Shown: positions 1 to 10,680 of the stretch, piece by piece
Layout: every line of letters starts with the position of its first letter
Numbering within the stretch: the first letter of the stretch is position 1
Assembly (NCBI RefSeq): GCF_905475465.1
Contig: NC_062250.1
Span: forward strand, 1,882,501-1,946,500
Length of the DNA: 64,000 nucleotides
Reading direction: 5' to 3'
Origin: Pieris napi
Taxonomy: Eukaryota > Arthropoda > Insecta > Lepidoptera > Pieridae
Translations under genes and position numbers: made by a program
The notes under the pieces: generated by a model
Database searches by the model: none
Seen by the model: the letters and a program-made list of their open reading frames with translations, nothing else
Told to the model about the DNA's origin: nothing

Positions 1-694
1 GTATTTTGTATTCAATTATAAATGAATCGATGAATGTGAACAACAGGCAGCCCCCAGTCTGAAACAAATGATTTAGGAGTGTGAGATCTTAACGATTCAT
101 AACAGTTTCACAATTTATTTTCAATAAATAATGATTATCTCCTGACCTGTTACTACTATTCGTCTGTTAGAGAACCTTTTATTAAGTAGACGTCCAGTAC
201 GATTATTATACCTACGACTTAGGAGCTTTCCATAAAAGAGTTACAAGGTTTATTTAGTATTTTGTTAATATACCGTTTCATAATTTTGATTTAGATGCAA
301 TACGAATTTATTTTTAATTTTATTTATATAACTAATAAAATTAAATCATTACAATATTTAATTTAATTTTATGACTTATATAATTGTGTTCAAAAGCACA
401 ACAAAAAAATGTGAAATATATTTTAATATTAATATATAATAATATACCCGTGTAAATTAATATACAACTTTTTTATATTATTTTAAGTAAGATAATGCCA
501 AAGGCAATCTTATTCAATCTGAAATAGTGTATTTAATTACACACAACAAGCTACAGCAAAACTGCGTTCAATTCAAATCAGTTGGTTTTGAGATTAGCGC
601 CTTGAACCCACCAAACAATGAAACATCAGCTTTTTAATTATTACTATAATTTTATGTAGCATTAAAAGGTTTAAAAAAATTATAATGAACTCAC
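1..694. other. AT-rich spacer below GrA
   Basis: No exon 2, 3 or 4 resembling the other array members could be read on the minus strand here, although in the paralogs exon 2 lies about 230-490 bp below exon 1. The missing exons of GrA are either lost or lie left of the window. Confidence 0.5.
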
Positions 695-1327
695 CAATCC
701 GGACAAGCATGGTGAAGTTCCACTAAACATTACGTGTATGTTTACGTAATGTTGACTTTGTTCGGCAAAATTAATTTCATTTCGACTACATTGAAGCCTT
801 TTCTGAAAGGCTTTTATTCGAGTGAATAGCAGCCAAAATATTAAATATATTGGGAATCGCCCCACCTCCACCACAACTCGGATGTAAATTACATTAAAAG
901 TACAGTAGTTTGCATCTACATGCATATAAAAAGAAAACGTCATCGCAACAATATAAGCCAACATCACTGAACAATAACAAACTAAAAAAAAATTCAAATA
1001 AATTTTAAATTGTTTAAACATTTCGTGCACGTAAGGACCAGAATCCGTCATACGGTCCTTTGAATAAAACGTAAGGATATATTGATCGTATTCAAAAAAC
1101 GGAATGAAAAAAGAAGGCAACGTAAAACAAATTGCATAAATGATTCTGATACTAAGCGTGACATGGTGTTCACAAAGACTCGTGAAATAAAAGAAAAATT
1201 GCAATAATAAATTTAGCAAGCACAATAATCGGTAGATTCTTTTTTGCCCAAAATACTCATTATAGAAACCAAATATTAGTCTGGTAATGAAAATAAGTTT
1301 CAGATCAAACACATATTTTGAAGACAT
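695..1327 (-). CDS. Gustatory receptor family, exon 1 only (GrA, partial)
   Basis: Membrane chemoreceptor of the insect Gr type, first exon only. The 211 codons begin MSSKYVFDLK and align along their length with exon 1 of GrM and the other array members: FGFYNEYFGQKRI before TM1, hydrophobic TM1 to TM4, and RFPIYLIFWLLFTRIKAFQKRL near the end. The exon closes after TTG with a GTGAGT donor at 694-689, phase 0, exactly as in the paralogs. Upstream, a remnant of the N-terminal extension (a DKK motif) is present but in another frame and broken by a stop, so I start at MSSK, as in GrM. No later exons are visible in the window. It could be a real gene running off the left edge or an orphan exon. 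Confidence 0.65.
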
Positions 1328-1329
1328 CG

Positions 1330-1740
1330 CTATGGCTGTGAAGGCGATATAAGAATGATCGATGTGCCACGTATTGCTTTTTGTCTAATAAAAATATGTC
1401 ATTTACTCCTTAACTAATGGTAATACAAAGCCTGTTGTGGTTGGAAGGTCACTGTGTGATAAATGTTATTGGAAATAAATGATCATTTACAGCGTACTAA
1501 GGGCAAATAAAATTGAATTTTCAATTTTTTTTTTTAGTTTTGACAAAAGGTTCTTATTAAAAAACCACTCTTTATTTCAATAAATAATTCAATACACCGC
1601 TGCCTTCATTTCAGTTAGTATAACAGAATGGCACTACAACCATAAATAGATCTTGTAGTCAGATTGCATCCATTTCTTTGATTATTTTTCACGATCTCGA
1701 TGTTATTCTTCAAAGTACAAGCAAGTATTACATGCGCGTG
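1330..1740. other. AT-rich spacer
   Basis: No open frame or repeat that I recognise, beyond a short T-run near 1525-1535. It contains the frame-broken upstream remnant of GrA. Confidence 0.5.
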
Positions 1741-1744
1741 CAAA

Positions 1745-1830
1745 ATAACCCCACCGTTGCACGGGCGGGTTCGAACCTACGACCTCCGCGATGAAAGTCG
1801 CACGATGAAGCCAGGCCAATACTGCTTTTG
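1745..1830 (-). mobile_element. SINE fragment (tRNA-derived head)
   Basis: On the minus strand this reads as a tRNA-like head: a TGGC-CTGGCTTCA A-box region followed by a GTAGGTTCGAACCCGC B-box. The same order is seen in the complete SINE at 62.45-62.72 kb. Only the head is preserved. Confidence 0.6.
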
Positions 1831-1980
1831 TTACAGAATACAACACAACATTCTTACTAACTATAGGACAAGCTTCCAAATAATACGTATCATTAATATC
1901 CAGATCAGTTCACAGGACGCACGAATAAATAATAGATAATTCAGCAAGTTCAGAGCAAGAATACATAATACCATCCGTAC

Positions 1981-2185
1981 CACTTCGACGTCTGTTCGAA
2001 AACTAAGCGTTTCTTAAGGCAGTTTTTGCCGCGCACCAACCACTATGTGGAACCAGCTGCCCACTGAAGCGTTTTCGAACCAATTCGACTTATTGTCCTT
2101 CAAGAAAGGAGCGTTCCAATTCTTAAAAAGCCGGCAACGCTTCTTTTTTTTTTTTTAAAGTGCGCTTCATGCCAAAAGCATTCTG
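1981..2185 (+). mobile_element. Jockey-like LINE 3'-end fragment
   Basis: The plus strand encodes a degraded TTMWNQLPTEAFSNQFD then LLSFKKGAFQFLKSRQR, the C-terminal tail of the same LINE family whose larger copy lies at 60.4-62.3 kb. A T-run interrupts it at about 2144-2157. It is a 5'-truncated, non-functional fragment. Confidence 0.65.
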
Positions 2186-2229
2186 GCAAAGTGAGTGTCC
2201 ATGGGCAGTATCAGTTAACGTTACATGAG

Positions 2230-3430
2230 CCTACTGCCCTATTACATAAAAAATAAGGATAACTTTTTGTTTCTTGCATATAAAAGGGATGTGCGTGTAC
2301 AGTCACGGAATAGCGTGAAACTTTTTTACGCTCTTATTTCTACCCTTACCACTCAAAAGACTTTTCCTACTGTCCGTACACAACATTCAGACGTACTTAG
2401 CGACGGTTTCGCTACCAAACTACTTCACTCAGTAGAAACGGACTCCCCATTAGCCTCTCCTTCAGTCCTATTGCTTTATTTGAGGCTTCCCTGTCACAGG
2501 GACTTTCTAGGAAGGCCTCAATCTGAATTCTATTGTACGTAGCTAAACAAATATTTTTTTTTTAATATTATAAATAGTTTTTTTTAATTTAGTCATAATA
2601 GGTGCTTTACTAGCTTTCGACACGTTTAGAATCATACAAGAAGTCGGAATTTGTTATTACGAAGTTTGAATTTTAATATACGTATTTAACATTTTTACTA
2701 TAAAGAAATATATGGTGGTTTAAAGTCTTCTTTTCTCAAAAAGACAAAAAAAATGTCACTTACATGAGAATAATACTTTAGATTAAATACACATACATGC
2801 AATAAACTAAACAATAAAAGTAACCAAATAAATATGGATTAAAAGATGTGCATACCTTAGACCCAAAAAGTCGCAGGCGTGAGTTAGGCACAATACCGTA
2901 CCTAAAGTTTGTATTGACATTGTTTTTTTTATAACAAGACATCAATTTAATCCACTTTAGTTATCTGGAATCCAGATGTCTACTTCATAAAATAATAAAT
3001 ACAAAACATTAATTTCTTACTTTCTTAGATAAAGCCAAAGTCGTATGTGCGACTATATGTTGGACGACAACGAGGCGTATACTAAAGTGTGAAAGGATAT
3101 TATTTTATTAATGTGACTTGGTTTTATTAGATCTATTTCTGTGTTAAAGGGCCTTTAGGTAAATTAGAAGGCATGAGAAATATCTAAAGGTGATACCGCT
3201 GTAAGTAAACGTATCATTGCTTAAATATTTACATAAATATTAAAATTATTTTTACTATTAACATTACTTATTGTATGCCCCAGTTTGTTACGTTGACAAA
3301 AAGTTAATAGCACTGTATTTTAGCTAGAGATAAGATTTTAGTATTGATAGACTTAAACACATGTTTTGAAACCGTATATTGATAATACTTTAAGTATATT
3401 TAGGTCACATTTAACTTATTATAAGCCGCA
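2230..3430. other. AT-rich spacer, no gene seen
   Basis: An open frame of about 105 codons at 2225-2542 (plus) has no recognisable motif, and I do not call it. The rest is low-complexity AT-rich DNA. Confidence 0.5.
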
Positions 3431-3439
3431 AACTTCTAA

Positions 3440-3925
3440 AATAAATACTATGCATGTAATAAGGCCAATATATTCTAACTCATATTAACGGGAATAGTTC
3501 GAAATATGGTCATACAAATAGGCTTTTCCTAGTACTACATTTTCTGATTATTTTGCTCAGTCGCAGTATTCAGAATAAAATACTTTAAAATATATTAAAC
3601 ACTCGTATATAATGAGAAGAAGAACCAAGCCATCTAGAAAAAAGTAATATATATATAAAAGTTATGCTTAAACTAACAGGATGTTTACATAAATTATTAA
3701 AAAGTTAGGTTTGAAATAGATAAAAAATATTCATTGTAATAACCAAATAGTAAGCGATTTTAAGATTCATCAAATGTTTTTGAGTTATTGTCACAATAGA
3801 ACAGGGCAATAAAATTAATGACGTGAACATAGCTTTTTGACTAATGAAAATATTAATTTTATATTCTTTGGTCTACGGCAAACAGCAATGCTGTCACTAT
3901 CTATTAATGTAATCGGATTATAATG
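3440..3925 (-). pseudogene. Gr pseudogene relic 1 (exon 1 fused to exon 4)
   Basis: Read on the minus strand, pieces of a Gr follow each other with stops and frame changes: an N-terminal IDSDSIA / SLVKK block near 3800-3905, a FGYYNEYF-like block near 3740-3755, a SLSITFIYI block (TM2) near 3660-3690, then directly EKPICMTIFRTIPVNMS from exon 4 at 3485-3530. Exons 2 and 3 and the second half of exon 1 are absent, so a deletion joined exon 1 to exon 4. It resembles the relics at 14.0, 21.6, 28.3, 34.2 and 37.2 kb. Confidence 0.75.
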
Positions 3926-4015
3926 AACATTCAAAGGTAACAATGTAGCTCAGACTACATGTAATAGTCGAATTTAATGGAAATTTTTTTAAAATCTTAA
4001 TTCTAAAAAGATGTA

Positions 4016-4506
4016 TAGGTATGTTATCTAAAGCTGGCGGCTTCAACACATTTACACTTTGTGCTTGTGTAGTGTCTGTGAATAAGCGCGAGACGTGATG
4101 TCAAACTGAAATACAATCACAAATACATCATGAAAAGACAGTCCGTCTCTCTCGCGCTCGGTCAAGCTTATGAGTATAAAAGAGACAGTTATTGTTTTTC
4201 TTTTGCTACTGTTTATATTGATCTTTACTGTTTGATATTATTATTATTTTATACATGTTGATCTTTTTTCAAACATTACCAGGGCAATCTCATGAAATGG
4301 TGCACAATGTTTTTAATTATTATAAGCATCTGAATAAAAATAGTTTAATGAAAAAATGTTTAATTTGACATCAGATGCGACTGGGGTTTCTAAGAGTCTT
4401 GAAAAATATATAGCTTGGCAAAAAAGTCATATTTTTAAACATATTGTATAGTGAAATTGCATTAATGTGAGTACTGTGAACGTGCCAGCTTTCGATAACC
4501 GACCTA
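4016..4506. mobile_element. MITE with TA target duplication (Tc1/mariner-like ends)
   Basis: A 491-bp insertion relative to the same spacer near other type-1 genes. The ends are imperfect inverted repeats of about 27 bp (TAGGTATGTTATCTAAAGCT and TAGGTCGGTTATCGAAAGCT), flanked by TA at 4014-4015 and 4507-4508. Paralogous spacers near 14.56 and 34.56 kb run through without it. It has no coding capacity. The TA duplication suggests Tc1/mariner mobilisation. Confidence 0.7.
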
Positions 4507-4508
4507 TA

Positions 4509-4861
4509 GTTTACGTAGGCGTCATTATTATATACTAAATCTGCTACCATGTTACTTGTAGGAAGAATTCATTGGGCTTCTATAGGTATTAGTAAGGACA
4601 GTAGCGTGGATTCGGGAAATACTGAAAGATCAAAGCTTATATAAAGGCGACTGAAACTTATATTTATATATTTTATTTTATAATATTTAGAGATATAAAT
4701 CGTTGTCTTAAATCATCTTTGTTTACTGATAGAAATGATAATAAAATCGTTTGCATTTTGAAAAAAAAAAACTGTAACTTGTAATGGCAATATAATGACC
4801 ACAGACTTCATAATACCACAACAAATAATATGTAAAAATATATAAGTCGTATAGCTTATTA
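4509..4861. other. Conserved array spacer 3' of GrB
   Basis: Shared with spacers at about 14.56-14.82, 22.15-22.41, 28.54-28.78, 34.56-34.92 and 38.16-38.51 kb, including a plus-strand CTTATATAAAG motif in several of them. It holds no open frame. It marks the 3' flank of type-1 Gr genes and belongs to the duplicated unit. Confidence 0.55.
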
Positions 4862-5235
4862 TCTTAATATATATAAATTACGCGTCACGTTGTTTGTCCG
4901 CTATGGACTCCTAAACTACTTAACCGATTTCACTTAAATTTGCACACCGTGTGCAGTTTGATCTAACTTAAAAGATAGGATAGCTTACATCTTAATTTAT
5001 ACCCGCAATATTATTTTATTATTTGTTTATTATATTTTATCGTTTACAATTCTAACAGATGGCGCTGTGTTGAAAGTACCACCGTTTCTCATAAGCTACA
5101 ATTTAATGGCATAACCACCAAAAAAGCATGGTGGTCCCCATGACTGGTGCTCTCCTACCGTTTCCCTTGAATAGTTTACTACCGTGTAATATAACAATAA
5201 CCTTAGCCACAGCATCGCTTGGCCGAGTATGCTAG
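4862..5235 (+). mobile_element. Non-autonomous Helitron (lepidopteran type)
   Basis: It begins TCTTAATATATATAAATTAC, contains the CGCGTCACGTTGTTTGTCCG and ACCGATTTC blocks common in lepidopteran Helitrons, and ends GAGTATGCTAG. It sits between A (4861) and T (5236), with no target duplication. The same spacer at about 14.81 kb reads straight through TTATTATACAAG, giving the empty site. Confidence 0.85.
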
Positions 5236-5302
5236 TACAAGAATAAAGAAAATAAAATATTTGTTTTAAAAATTTTATTACTATTATTTAAAGTGTATTT
5301 AG

Positions 5303-7117
5303 TTAGCGTACATTAAACATTTGAAGCAAAAACACTAAATAAGTTATACTAAGATTGATATATCCAAATTGTAAACCCATATTCACTGGAATTGCTCGGA
5401 AAATGGTCATTATAATAGGCCTCTCCTGTATTAATACTAAAAGATTTTTTATATCTTCTTTCCTTTGGTCTGAAATATAATGTAAAGATATATTAAACGC
5501 TACAAGCCCTACTCTCAGCCTCAGATGACTGTATCTGTCGATTTCTTCTAATAGACAAGATCAGCTTTCTTTATGTGATACACGCCGTTGACATTTTTGG
5601 TCTAAGATATGCCATGTGCTACGATGTTTCCTTTGTCCATTCTCCAGTGATGCACAGCTGGGAGTTGAGCCTACGACATTAGGGATGAAAGCCTCACGGC
5701 GCCACTACGCTAACTACTAAATAATATTAAATATTCCTTTGAAAAATCTTTCGTTTTTTGAATTAAAGATAAAGTAATTAATAATACTATGACTTTTATA
5801 CCTGTTCTCATTCTAACTTTCTCCATAAGATTTATTTTCACTTTTTCAAAAATTTCAGCGATGTATTCCATAATAATTATTGGATACAGAGCTATTGAAT
5901 AATTCATTATTAATATCGATGTGAATCTTATAAAGATAAAGATGTCTTGTTTCCACGTGCCATTTAAAACCTGTATTAAAAATATATGTGATTAATAATT
6001 TAGCAAATTGAATTGACACAAATATTTTAACAAAATTGTTTACCATTGAAGTTAATTGATATTCAATTAAAATCGTATCGATAAATATGTACGTCAAAAA
6101 AGTTCCCATCTAAAAAAAATAATAGATTAAACACAACGAATATTTTTTCTGCCGTACATTACAACCCTGCGAAAAAGATAATGATATATAATTAATAATA
6201 GTATTAATCCAGTGGCGCAACAATTGGCTTAAGGTAGCACCAGTTTTTTTACAAAATATAAATTGGTCTGAAATTATTACCCTTTGGTTTCTTTTGTGAA
6301 AACCTGATGGTAATAAGACTAGAAGACCAAATAAAATATAACTCACCAATATGGACAAAGACGGCGATAATTCTTCAAACATTTGGTATATTTTCGAATA
6401 AACTTCATGTAAATCTGCATATTGTGTTTCATTTCGACACCAAATGTTGCTGTTGAGCTTCTTCTGAAATATCTTTACACGAGTGCATAACAGCGAAAAC
6501 GTCAAATATATAGGTAATCGTGCTGATTCACATGAGACTCGCGAAACTATTACAGATAGTGAACAAATATGAAAAAATTGATCTAAATCTTTATTTATAC
6601 TATACAATATCAAATACCAAATGACAATACCACTATGAAATATCAAGAAGATGAGAGTGTTAACTTTAAATTTCCTAACTATTTTGCTGCTGTCAGGACC
6701 CGTATCAATCACGGGATTTAATTCAAAAAACTTTAAAATATGTCTTTCACACGTAAGTAACGAGTTCAAATGCAAAGGTACCCAAAAAGTAATAATATAT
6801 ACAATTTTTACACTCAAACTAAAATTATAATAACAATCGTAAAGAAATAAATACATTTGTAGAAGAAAACTGAATGTGCAATATATTTTTATGATTCTTT
6901 TGGATCCAAAATATTCATTGTAATATCCTAATATTATTCTAATTATTAAAAAGAATTTAAGATTAAACACGTATCTTTGAGACATGACTGCGGCTACGAA
7001 AGCTAAATAAAAATAAAGCTTTTGTAATGTACTGTGCTTTTTATCTAATGAAACCATTGATATTGATTTCTTATCTAACGGTGAACCGGCACTATCTATA
7101 GTCATAAATCGTGACAT
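5303..7117 (-). CDS. Gustatory receptor, complete (GrB, type 1)
   Basis: Predicted seven-helix chemoreceptor of the sensory-neuron membrane; ligand unknown, though bitter-type Grs are the common lepidopteran expansion. Exons (minus): 7117-6347 (257 codons), 6109-6044 (22), 5970-5802 (56 and a base), 5469-5303 (ends TAA), giving 390 residues. Donors are GTGAGT, GTAAAC and GTATAA; acceptors end TAG or CAG; phases 0, 0, 1. Exon 1 carries FGSKRIIKIY before TM1, TM2-TM4 and RLPIYLTFSLLCTRVKIFQKK. TM5 spans exons 1/2, TM6 is in exon 3 and TM7 with ITYLVFLLQM is in exon 4. I start at MSRFMTIDS; a Met 11 codons upstream or MSQRYV about 43 codons later are alternatives. A TATAAAAAG lies about 90 bp upstream. 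Intron 3 holds an old SINE. Confidence 0.87.
5500..5707 (-). mobile_element. Old SINE in intron 3 of GrB
   Basis: On the minus strand: a GCGTAGTGGCGCCGTGAGGC head, a GTCGTAGGCTCAACTCCCAG B-box-like segment, then body blocks matching the complete SINE at 62.45-62.72 kb (AAACATCGTAG, CTTAGACC, TCTGAGGC). It is degraded, and shared at the same place by all B-to-K genes, so the insertion predates their duplication. Confidence 0.7.
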
Positions 7118-7204
7118 ACTGAAAATTTCAAACTTAATTATAGTAAGCATAGAATAAATATCGTAATACAGCGAGAAAATGCTGCCAGCGTTAAAGGGAC
7201 CAAA

Positions 7205-7213
7205 CTTTTTATA
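7205..7213 (-). promoter_or_regulatory. TATA-like box upstream of GrB
   Basis: TATAAAAAG on the minus strand, about 90 bp before the MSRF start, inside a conserved block ACTATAAAAAGTTTGGTCCC. The same block precedes C (12552-12560), D (16783-16791), E (20144-20152), F (24375-24383), G (27736-27744), I (33229-33237) and K (40485-40493). It is missing before J. Its function is inferred from position and conservation only. Confidence 0.5.
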
Positions 7214-7270
7214 GTTGTTTTAATTTCCTTTTTATTGATTTTTATTATTACTATGTAGGTTAAGAAAATT

Positions 7271-7323
7271 GTTAATACTGTATATTTCATTGTTATGAGT
7301 GCTATTTCACTGTCAGATTAAAT
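7271..7323. repeat. Left target-site duplication of the RTE
   Basis: A 53-bp direct repeat starting GTTAATACTG and ending CAGATTAAA, matched at 9252-9304 with about three or four mismatches. Intact single copies occur in the other gene 5' flanks, for example at about 16.85 kb. Confidence 0.7.
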
Positions 7324-9251
7324 AAAAAAAAAAAAAAAAAAAATATATAGTCTTTATTGCTGTTTCTATCTTACAATAATACTCATTAATTAATACATGC
7401 CTAACATAATTACTTTCTAAATACTTTTCTACTAAATTAAATTGGTTTAATCATTGTATGTTCGGCAACCGGATGTTTGTCTGGAACAGCTTGTCTGTCG
7501 ACAAAGGCCTCCTCTAAAGATTTCCACGTATTCCTGTCTTTTGCTAAACGAGTCCATACCGGACCAGCTATTTTGTTGAAGTCGTCTTCCCATCTTTTCG
7601 TTTGCCTACCTCTTTTTTTTCTGGTATCTCTTGGATACCACTCAGTTACTATCTTTGTCCATTTTTCTGTACTTTCTCTCAACATATGTCCGGTCCAACG
7701 CCATTTAAGCTGTCTGTAGATTGTGTGTACATTTTTGAATATTGTTTTCTTTTTAATTTCTTGTAATTTTACTCTATCTCTTCTTTTTATACCTAAAATA
7801 CTCCTTTCCATTGCGTTTTGGCAGATTTTTAATTTATTTTCTTGCCTTTCTGTTAACGCCCATGTCTGGCATCCATATAATAGGCATGGTATAATGCATG
7901 TTTCGAATATTTTCTTTTTTCCTGTCATTGGCATATCTGTGTCCTTCATTATTTCTCTAAGAGACCAGACCAGACCGGCCTTAGCACTTTCATTGGATAG
8001 TTGCTGCAACATAAGTCCCAGTGTTCTTGCGTCCTCTGAGAACAAAATCAAATCATCTGCGAAGCGTAGATGGTTGAGGTTTTGGCCATTTATATTGAGT
8101 CCCATTCTGGTCCAGTTTAAATTCCTAAAGATCATTTCTAGCACAGCAGAAAGTAATTTAGGCGATATAGGATCACCTTGGCGTACGCCTCTTGTAATAG
8201 GAAATTCGTTGCCCGTAGATTCAAGTTTAACTTGTTCGGTACTGGCTGCGTATACGTTTTTAATTATTCGTATGTATTTTGCTTGTACTCCTTGTCTTTT
8301 TAGGGCGTCCCATATATAATCATGTTCCAATGTGTCGAACGCTTTGTTAAAGTCAACGAATCCTATGTAATACGTTTTGTTAAATTCCCTATATTTCTGT
8401 AGTATTTGTCTTAGTGTATGAATATGATCTATAGTTGAGAATTTACTTCGGAATCCCGCTTGTTCTTTAGGTTGGTTTTCGTCTAGCGTGTTGGTAATCC
8501 TGTTTAGTATTATTTTTGAAAATATTTTGTAGATATTGGACATCAAACTGATCGGTCTATAATTTCCTATATCACCCTTGTCTCCCTTCTTATGTAGCAG
8601 TATGATTATCGATTTAGTCCAGTCTTCCGGGATGGTTTCCTTTTCGAGAACTTCATTGAACAAATCTGTAAGTCTAGGTGCTATCACTGGTGACGTGATT
8701 TTCAGTAGTTCGTTTGTGATTAAGTCAGATCCAGGTGCCTTATCTAGTTTTTGTGATTGGATAGATTTTATTGTTTCGTCTTATAGAATTGGTTTAATCT
8801 CTTCTTTGTTTACTGAACTATAATCATTTATTACTTGTTCCTCTTTTCGACTTTGGTATAAATTTTGGTTTCCGTAGCGATTCCTAGTATCTCTGGTCTT
8901 TTACTAGTTTTTTCTCTATTTTTACTTTTCAGATTTGGAATTCAGTCCTTTTTGTAATTCATTTCTTTCAGCGCCTTCTTTATTCCTCCTGTTTTTTCTA
9001 TATATTTTCTTAATGTCCTAAGTTGTTCGCTAATCTTTTTGCTTATCTCTGCTATCTTTTGGCTGTTGTTGGTATTTCTTTTTCTTTGTTGTATAAGTTC
9101 TTTCCGTTCTTGTAATAATAGTTTACTTTTAATTGATATAGTTGTCTTAGTAATCGGGTTTACTTTTTTAGTTTCTGTTTTTAATTGATTGAGCAGTCTG
9201 TTGTATTTGTCTTGAGTCGATATACATTCTTTTTCCCCATCCACTGCTGCT
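7324..9251 (-). mobile_element. RTE-type non-LTR retrotransposon, 5'-truncated and broken
   Basis: Minus-strand reverse transcriptase of the RTE clade. Motifs seen: KGDIGNYRPISLMSNIYK, EQAGFR, a FNKAFDTLEH box, RGVRQGDPISP, then LRFADDLILF as the catalytic FADD, and a C-terminal LKWRWTGHMLR / GRQTKRWEDDFNKIAG domain ending at 7437. The endonuclease domain is missing. An in-frame TAA lies near 8783 within IKPIL*DETIKS, a frame change occurs near 8940, and about 60-80 residues appear deleted after SAKAGL. There is no poly(A) tail: the minus strand ends in an AATAAAG signal followed by a T-run (7324-7343, A on plus). It lies between GrB and GrC. Confidence 0.88.
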
Positions 9252-9304
9252 GTTAATACTGTATATTTAATTGTTATGAGTGCTTTTTAACTGTCAGATT
9301 AAAA
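9252..9304. repeat. Right target-site duplication of the RTE
   Basis: Partner of 7271-7323. Its variant bases (TTTAATTG, GCTTTTTAAC) match the type-2 and GrI flanks, whereas the left copy matches type-1 flanks (TTTCATTG, GCTATTTCAC). Confidence 0.7.
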
Positions 9305-9337
9305 ATAAATAATTCATTTAATTTCCTATTATATAAT

Positions 9338-9869
9338 AGCTCTTCCGAAAACTATATCCTTGAAATCCCGTGTCATATGTCCTCCTTTCTTGGCGAGTCC
9401 TTTAAGGTCTCTGCAGTTAGGCTATGGAATTCACTTCCAGTCCCTATTCGCTTAGCTCCTTCTCTATATTCCTTTAAATTTTTTTCTGTACAAACATTAT
9501 CTGTCCATATCGTATCCCTAACTTTAATAATACCTACTAACTGACGTGAGACTGATCTTAAATTAAATTATAATGATTCATGTGCAATTTTTATTATTAT
9601 TATCTTCTTTTTCATGTATCCTTCATTAGTTTAGTTTGTTTTTTGTTCCTGTTTAGTTTCTTTTTCTTAACAACTATACTATGTCATACATGTATTTTTG
9701 CACTTCTTGCCTACCTTATGTAATTTAATACATTTTTTTTTCTTTTCTCACAGTGGTTGCCTGGAAGAGATCGCTCGAAAGCGATAAGGCCGCCAGTTGC
9801 CTTTCCTTTACATGTAATTATGTTAAATGTTTTTATTATAAAGCAACAATGTGTAAATAAATAAAAAAT
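9338..9869 (+). mobile_element. LINE 3' end (RT C-terminus and 3' UTR), GrB-GrC interval
   Basis: The plus strand encodes SSENYILEIPCHMSSFLGE, then SFKVSAVRLWNSLPVPIRLA and SLYSFKFF, the usual C-terminal tail of a CR1/Jockey-type LINE protein. The 3' UTR holds the hairpin TCGCTCGAAAGCGA inside TTGCCTGGAAGAG...AAGGCCGCC, widespread in insect LINE tails. It is 5'-truncated. Copies sit in the same place upstream of C, D, E, F and I, but not G or K. Confidence 0.75.
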
Positions 9870-9879
9870 AGTATAACTG

Positions 9880-10680
9880 TAAGCCTATTACAGTAATGGA
9901 TAAACTTGAAAATGAATGAAAAAAAAATTGGATTTATTACAGTGTTATATTACGTAAACACTGACGATTGCTGAATCATGGGAAAAGATAAATCTAAATA
10001 AAAAACCATATGATTATTGCTTTAACTTTAATCATGATACCATTTGCAGATGTTTTATTAGCTAGGCTTGAAAATTTAAAGTATATTTTTTTCGAAACAA
10101 TAGTATCTCTTTCGAACGAATGTCATATCAATAAATATTAAAATAAATGTGCAATAAATACGCCTGTGATGTAATTTACACTTACATCACAGTCTAAATT
10201 TAGATTATTTACTAAGTCTTAGTAAATCATCTAAGTTTTTAATACAAAATCCAAATGTCAACGATACTATTAACATTTTTTTTAAATGTTAATGCAATAA
10301 CATTTTTAAGTTATGTTTTATAATAAATATAGTTTTAGTTTTCCATGCAATGCTAGTCATTTTAAGTATCAATAGTAATAGACTAAATACGTCAAGTATT
10401 TAATTTCATAGAAATACAGTTACTATCAATGTAAAAATAATAAAATAAAATCAAGTATCAAGTAAGTTTAATCCAAAAAATATATTAAACTTTTAGGGAT
10501 ACCATACAATTTTTTTTTAATTTGCCGCGCTTTTTATTTTTTTTTGCAGTAGCCAGACACTAACAATATGTAATAATATAGAAGTCGTATAGCTTATTAT
10601 ACACAAATCGACATAATATTTGTGTTAAAATGTTTATTACTATTATTAAACGTGTAATTAGTTTAAACTATATATTAACG
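9880..10680. other. Conserved spacer 3' of GrC with two palindromes
   Basis: No gene. It holds an inverted repeat CTGTGATGTAA / TTACATCACAG (10164-10192) and the palindrome ATTTACTAAGTCTTAGTAAAT (10207-10227). Near-copies of both occur in the matching spacers at about 13.57, 17.76, 21.16 and 25.35 kb. Confidence 0.55.

Noticed and set aside
2225..2542. 105-codon plus-strand frame
   Set aside because: No motif, composition like the surrounding spacer, and no paralog in the array.
5303..7117. Odorant receptor (Or) instead of Gr
   Set aside because: The TYLVFLLQM C-terminus, the exon layout with TM7 alone in the last exon, and the N-terminal motifs fit the Gr family better.
7324..7343. A-run read as the RTE poly(A) tail
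   Set aside because: The element is on the minus strand, where this is a T-run. It is more likely an expansion of the AAAAATAAAT target sequence.
7477..8823. Three plus-strand frames of 80-198 codons
   Set aside because: Antisense shadows of the RTE reverse transcriptase on the minus strand.
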